The translations under genes were made by a program, and so were the position numbers. Of a DNA stretch of 64,000 nucleotides, positions 62,125-64,000 are shown piece after piece. Source of the stretch: Phascolomyces articulosus (lineage: Eukaryota > Mucoromycota > Mucoromycetes > Mucorales > Lichtheimiaceae); assembly GCA_025677815.1 (NCBI GenBank), contig JAIXMP010000006.1, positions 248,001 through 312,000 of the forward strand, given 5' to 3'. The notes below the pieces were generated by a model, which was not told where the DNA came from, ran no database searches, and saw only the letters and a list, made by a program, of their open reading frames with translations. Positions within the stretch are counted from its first letter, which is position 1; every line of letters starts with the position of its first letter.

Positions 62125-63813
62125 TCAATGGATCAGTTTATGTTTTCTTATTAACATATCATTATTATCATAAAAAATACTCAATAACATACCAGGGAAG
62201 GATGAGTTTTCATCATCAATATGGGCAGGTAATGTAACAGATGGTATTGGCTGGATGCACGGCGTCGAGCCACTTTTCGGACGAAAAGACATACTATCTT
62301 CTTGGTCTTTCAATTGTCGTTGTTGATCTTGGGGTGATTGTTGTTGTTGCTGTTGTTGACCATCATCAGAGAATGAATTACAATAATGCACTCGTAAATG
62401 TCTTCGCATATTACTTTGAACACTAAAGCGTCTTCCACAGCCAGGATGTGGACATCCATGAGGTTTTTCTCCAGTATGTGAATAAATATGTACTCTTAGA
62501 GAGGATGGCCTTGAAAATGTCTTTGGACACATGGTACACCGATATCTGTGACTACTGTTAGATGATGTTGGTGAAGTGGGTGGTGGTTCCACATTGTGTG
62601 ATTGTTGCTGTTGTTGTTGGGATGGTGGTTGGTGACGATGTTGTGGTAACAAAGGAGGTGGCGCTGATGCTCGGTTCAATCCCGGCGGATAATGATGTGG
62701 ATGCTGATGATGATCATATACTGTATTTGTTTGTTGTTTATCAGAAGTGGATGATGGAGTAGAAGTTAAGCTTGAATGTTTTCTGTTAGTATTGTTGGTA
62801 CGGTTGTGCGAGTAGTTATTATTTTTGTCTAGTAATAAAGAAGTTTTATGAAGATCGATATGGGACGCACGTGCTAAATGCATTGTAGCAGGCACAGCAG
62901 AAATCATTGGCTCATGATGATGTTGATAAACAGGGATAGACGCTGCTGATGAGGGTGGTAGTATAATATTCGATGTTGTGTTTGAATTTGTAGTTGGAAC
63001 GACTGTGGTGGCTGAAAAAGCCCTACGATGACGATTATGAGGTGGAGGGACTTCGTACTCAGAACGACGACGAGGCGTTGAACCAAGCATTCGTGAAGGA
63101 GCATTTGAGTTTTGTAAAGGGGATGCGATAGGTTGCCGTTGATGTTGTTGTTCATGATGATGATGATGATGATGCTGCTGCTGCTGTTGTTGTTGTTGTT
63201 GATAATAATGATTATATAAATTTTGATCCGATATCGAACGCACATGAGCTGGTTTTGTCATATTATTGTGATGGCCGTTGATATGATTAAGCGTACTACT
63301 ACTATGAATGATCAACTCTGCCGATGTCGATGGTTCTGGTGATGGAGATTCGTCAGCAGTTGAGGATGTATTATTGTCATCCACCAACAAGTGTGCCACC
63401 CCACTACTATAGTCGGGACTTGGCTTTCGTGCATCATGGATATCAGCTGACGACGATACGGGCACTCCCGGCGCTTGTTCTTCAAAGAGAAGACTTGCTG
63501 CGTCTCGCTTCACTTCTGATAACACATAAACCCAAAGATTAGATTATTATTATTATTTTATTGATTTGTATAGAGAGTGTATATATGTACTGTATTGATG
63601 TATGTGTATATATAAAGAAGAAAAGAAAGGAAATGAGAGACAGAGTCATCATTATCAAAAGAAAAAATTCTCATTTTTTTTCATTGCTTATCGATAAAAA
63701 AAACATAAAATAAAAAAAATGATTCGAAAAATAAATGATAATTTTAACGTGCCTTCTTGTTCATCATCGCTTGGTAACTTTATGGGTGGTAATGAGATAC
63801 GTTCAGTATCCAT
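62125..63813 (-). CDS. C2H2 zinc-finger transcription factor
   Basis: CDS is complement(join(62125..63515, 63753..63813)), 483 aa. The start MDTERISLPPIKLPSDDEQE is ATG 63813; the frame is open further upstream but that leader looks like UTR. Two adjacent C2H2 fingers lie near residues 345-400: YRCTMCPKTFSRPSSLRVH, then TGEKPHGCPHPGCGRRFSVQ with RRHLRVH, joined by the canonical TGEKP linker. The rest is low complexity: poly-Gln and poly-His tracts, Ser/Thr/Pro-rich stretches and an RRRSEYEVPPP segment. Two tandem fingers with a longer Cys-Cys spacing in the second resemble fungal stress or developmental regulators. The frame across the intron works only with a GC donor (GAAG then GCACGT) and the acceptor TTATCAG; the nearest GT donor gives the wrong phase. 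Confidence 0.85.
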
Positions 63814-64000
63814 GGTGAAATAATAATAATAATATATATTCACAAAGTGACAAAAAAAAACAAGGAAAAGAAAAAGAGGTGGCACAGTTATCATAATCAG
63901 TGAATTTATACTCGAATTTCTTTTCGCACAACAAAAATCCACAACGTCAAGTGAGTCCCGGTGCGGCCGATCTAATTTTTCTCTCTCCAAAGTGACTGTA

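Noticed and set aside
63814..63990. N-terminal extension of the C2H2 protein
   Set aside because: The extra in-frame sequence is hydrophobic and Tyr-rich from AT/CT-rich UTR-like DNA; the MDTER start fits the compact first exon better.

Overview
The window is AT-rich eukaryotic DNA with short GT-AG introns, long poly-A/T tracts and standard stop codons. The conserved genes (NOT1, ribosomal uL6/L9, acyl-CoA oxidase, a perilipin, a ZZZ3-type ZZ/Myb protein) and the kinds of mobile-element remnant point to an early-diverging filamentous fungus, most likely Mucoromycota (Mucorales). This is inferred from protein features, without a database search.

Layout. 0-7 kb: start of a Lys-rich protein (possibly methionine aminopeptidase 2) leaving the window; a monocarboxylate-transporter-like MFS gene with a broken tandem copy of its 3' exons; a decayed Merlin/IS1595-type transposase; a broken F-box-like gene. 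7-10.6 kb: non-coding, with small repeats. 10.6-15.4 kb: a protein kinase and a convergent ZZZ3-like chromatin gene. 16.9-19.9 kb: an intronless HET-domain gene inside a 3-kb block. 20.3-26.2 kb: peroxisomal acyl-CoA oxidase and a perilipin-like lipid-droplet protein. 27.6-37 kb: the many-exon CCR4-NOT scaffold NOT1 and ribosomal protein L9. 37-40.6 kb: non-coding, partly degenerate repeats. 40.6-60.3 kb: a dynamic region holding the second copy of the HET block, an inverted HET pseudogene, a Tc1/mariner-like remnant, an intact multi-exon gene with a PD-(D/E)XK-like motif, a retroelement gag remnant, a decayed KDZ-type transposase and 114-bp direct repeats. 62.1-63.8 kb: a two-finger C2H2 protein whose reading frame requires a GC-AG intron.

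The two lipid genes plausibly act in one process (storage at the droplet surface and peroxisomal oxidation). NOT1 and L9 are housekeeping genes. The most unusual content is the HET-domain family (two intact copies in duplicated 3-kb blocks plus one pseudogene) and the unrecognised nuclease-like gene at 50.0-52.4 kb, both within or linked to the transposon-rich part. No tRNA, rRNA or CRISPR array was recognised.
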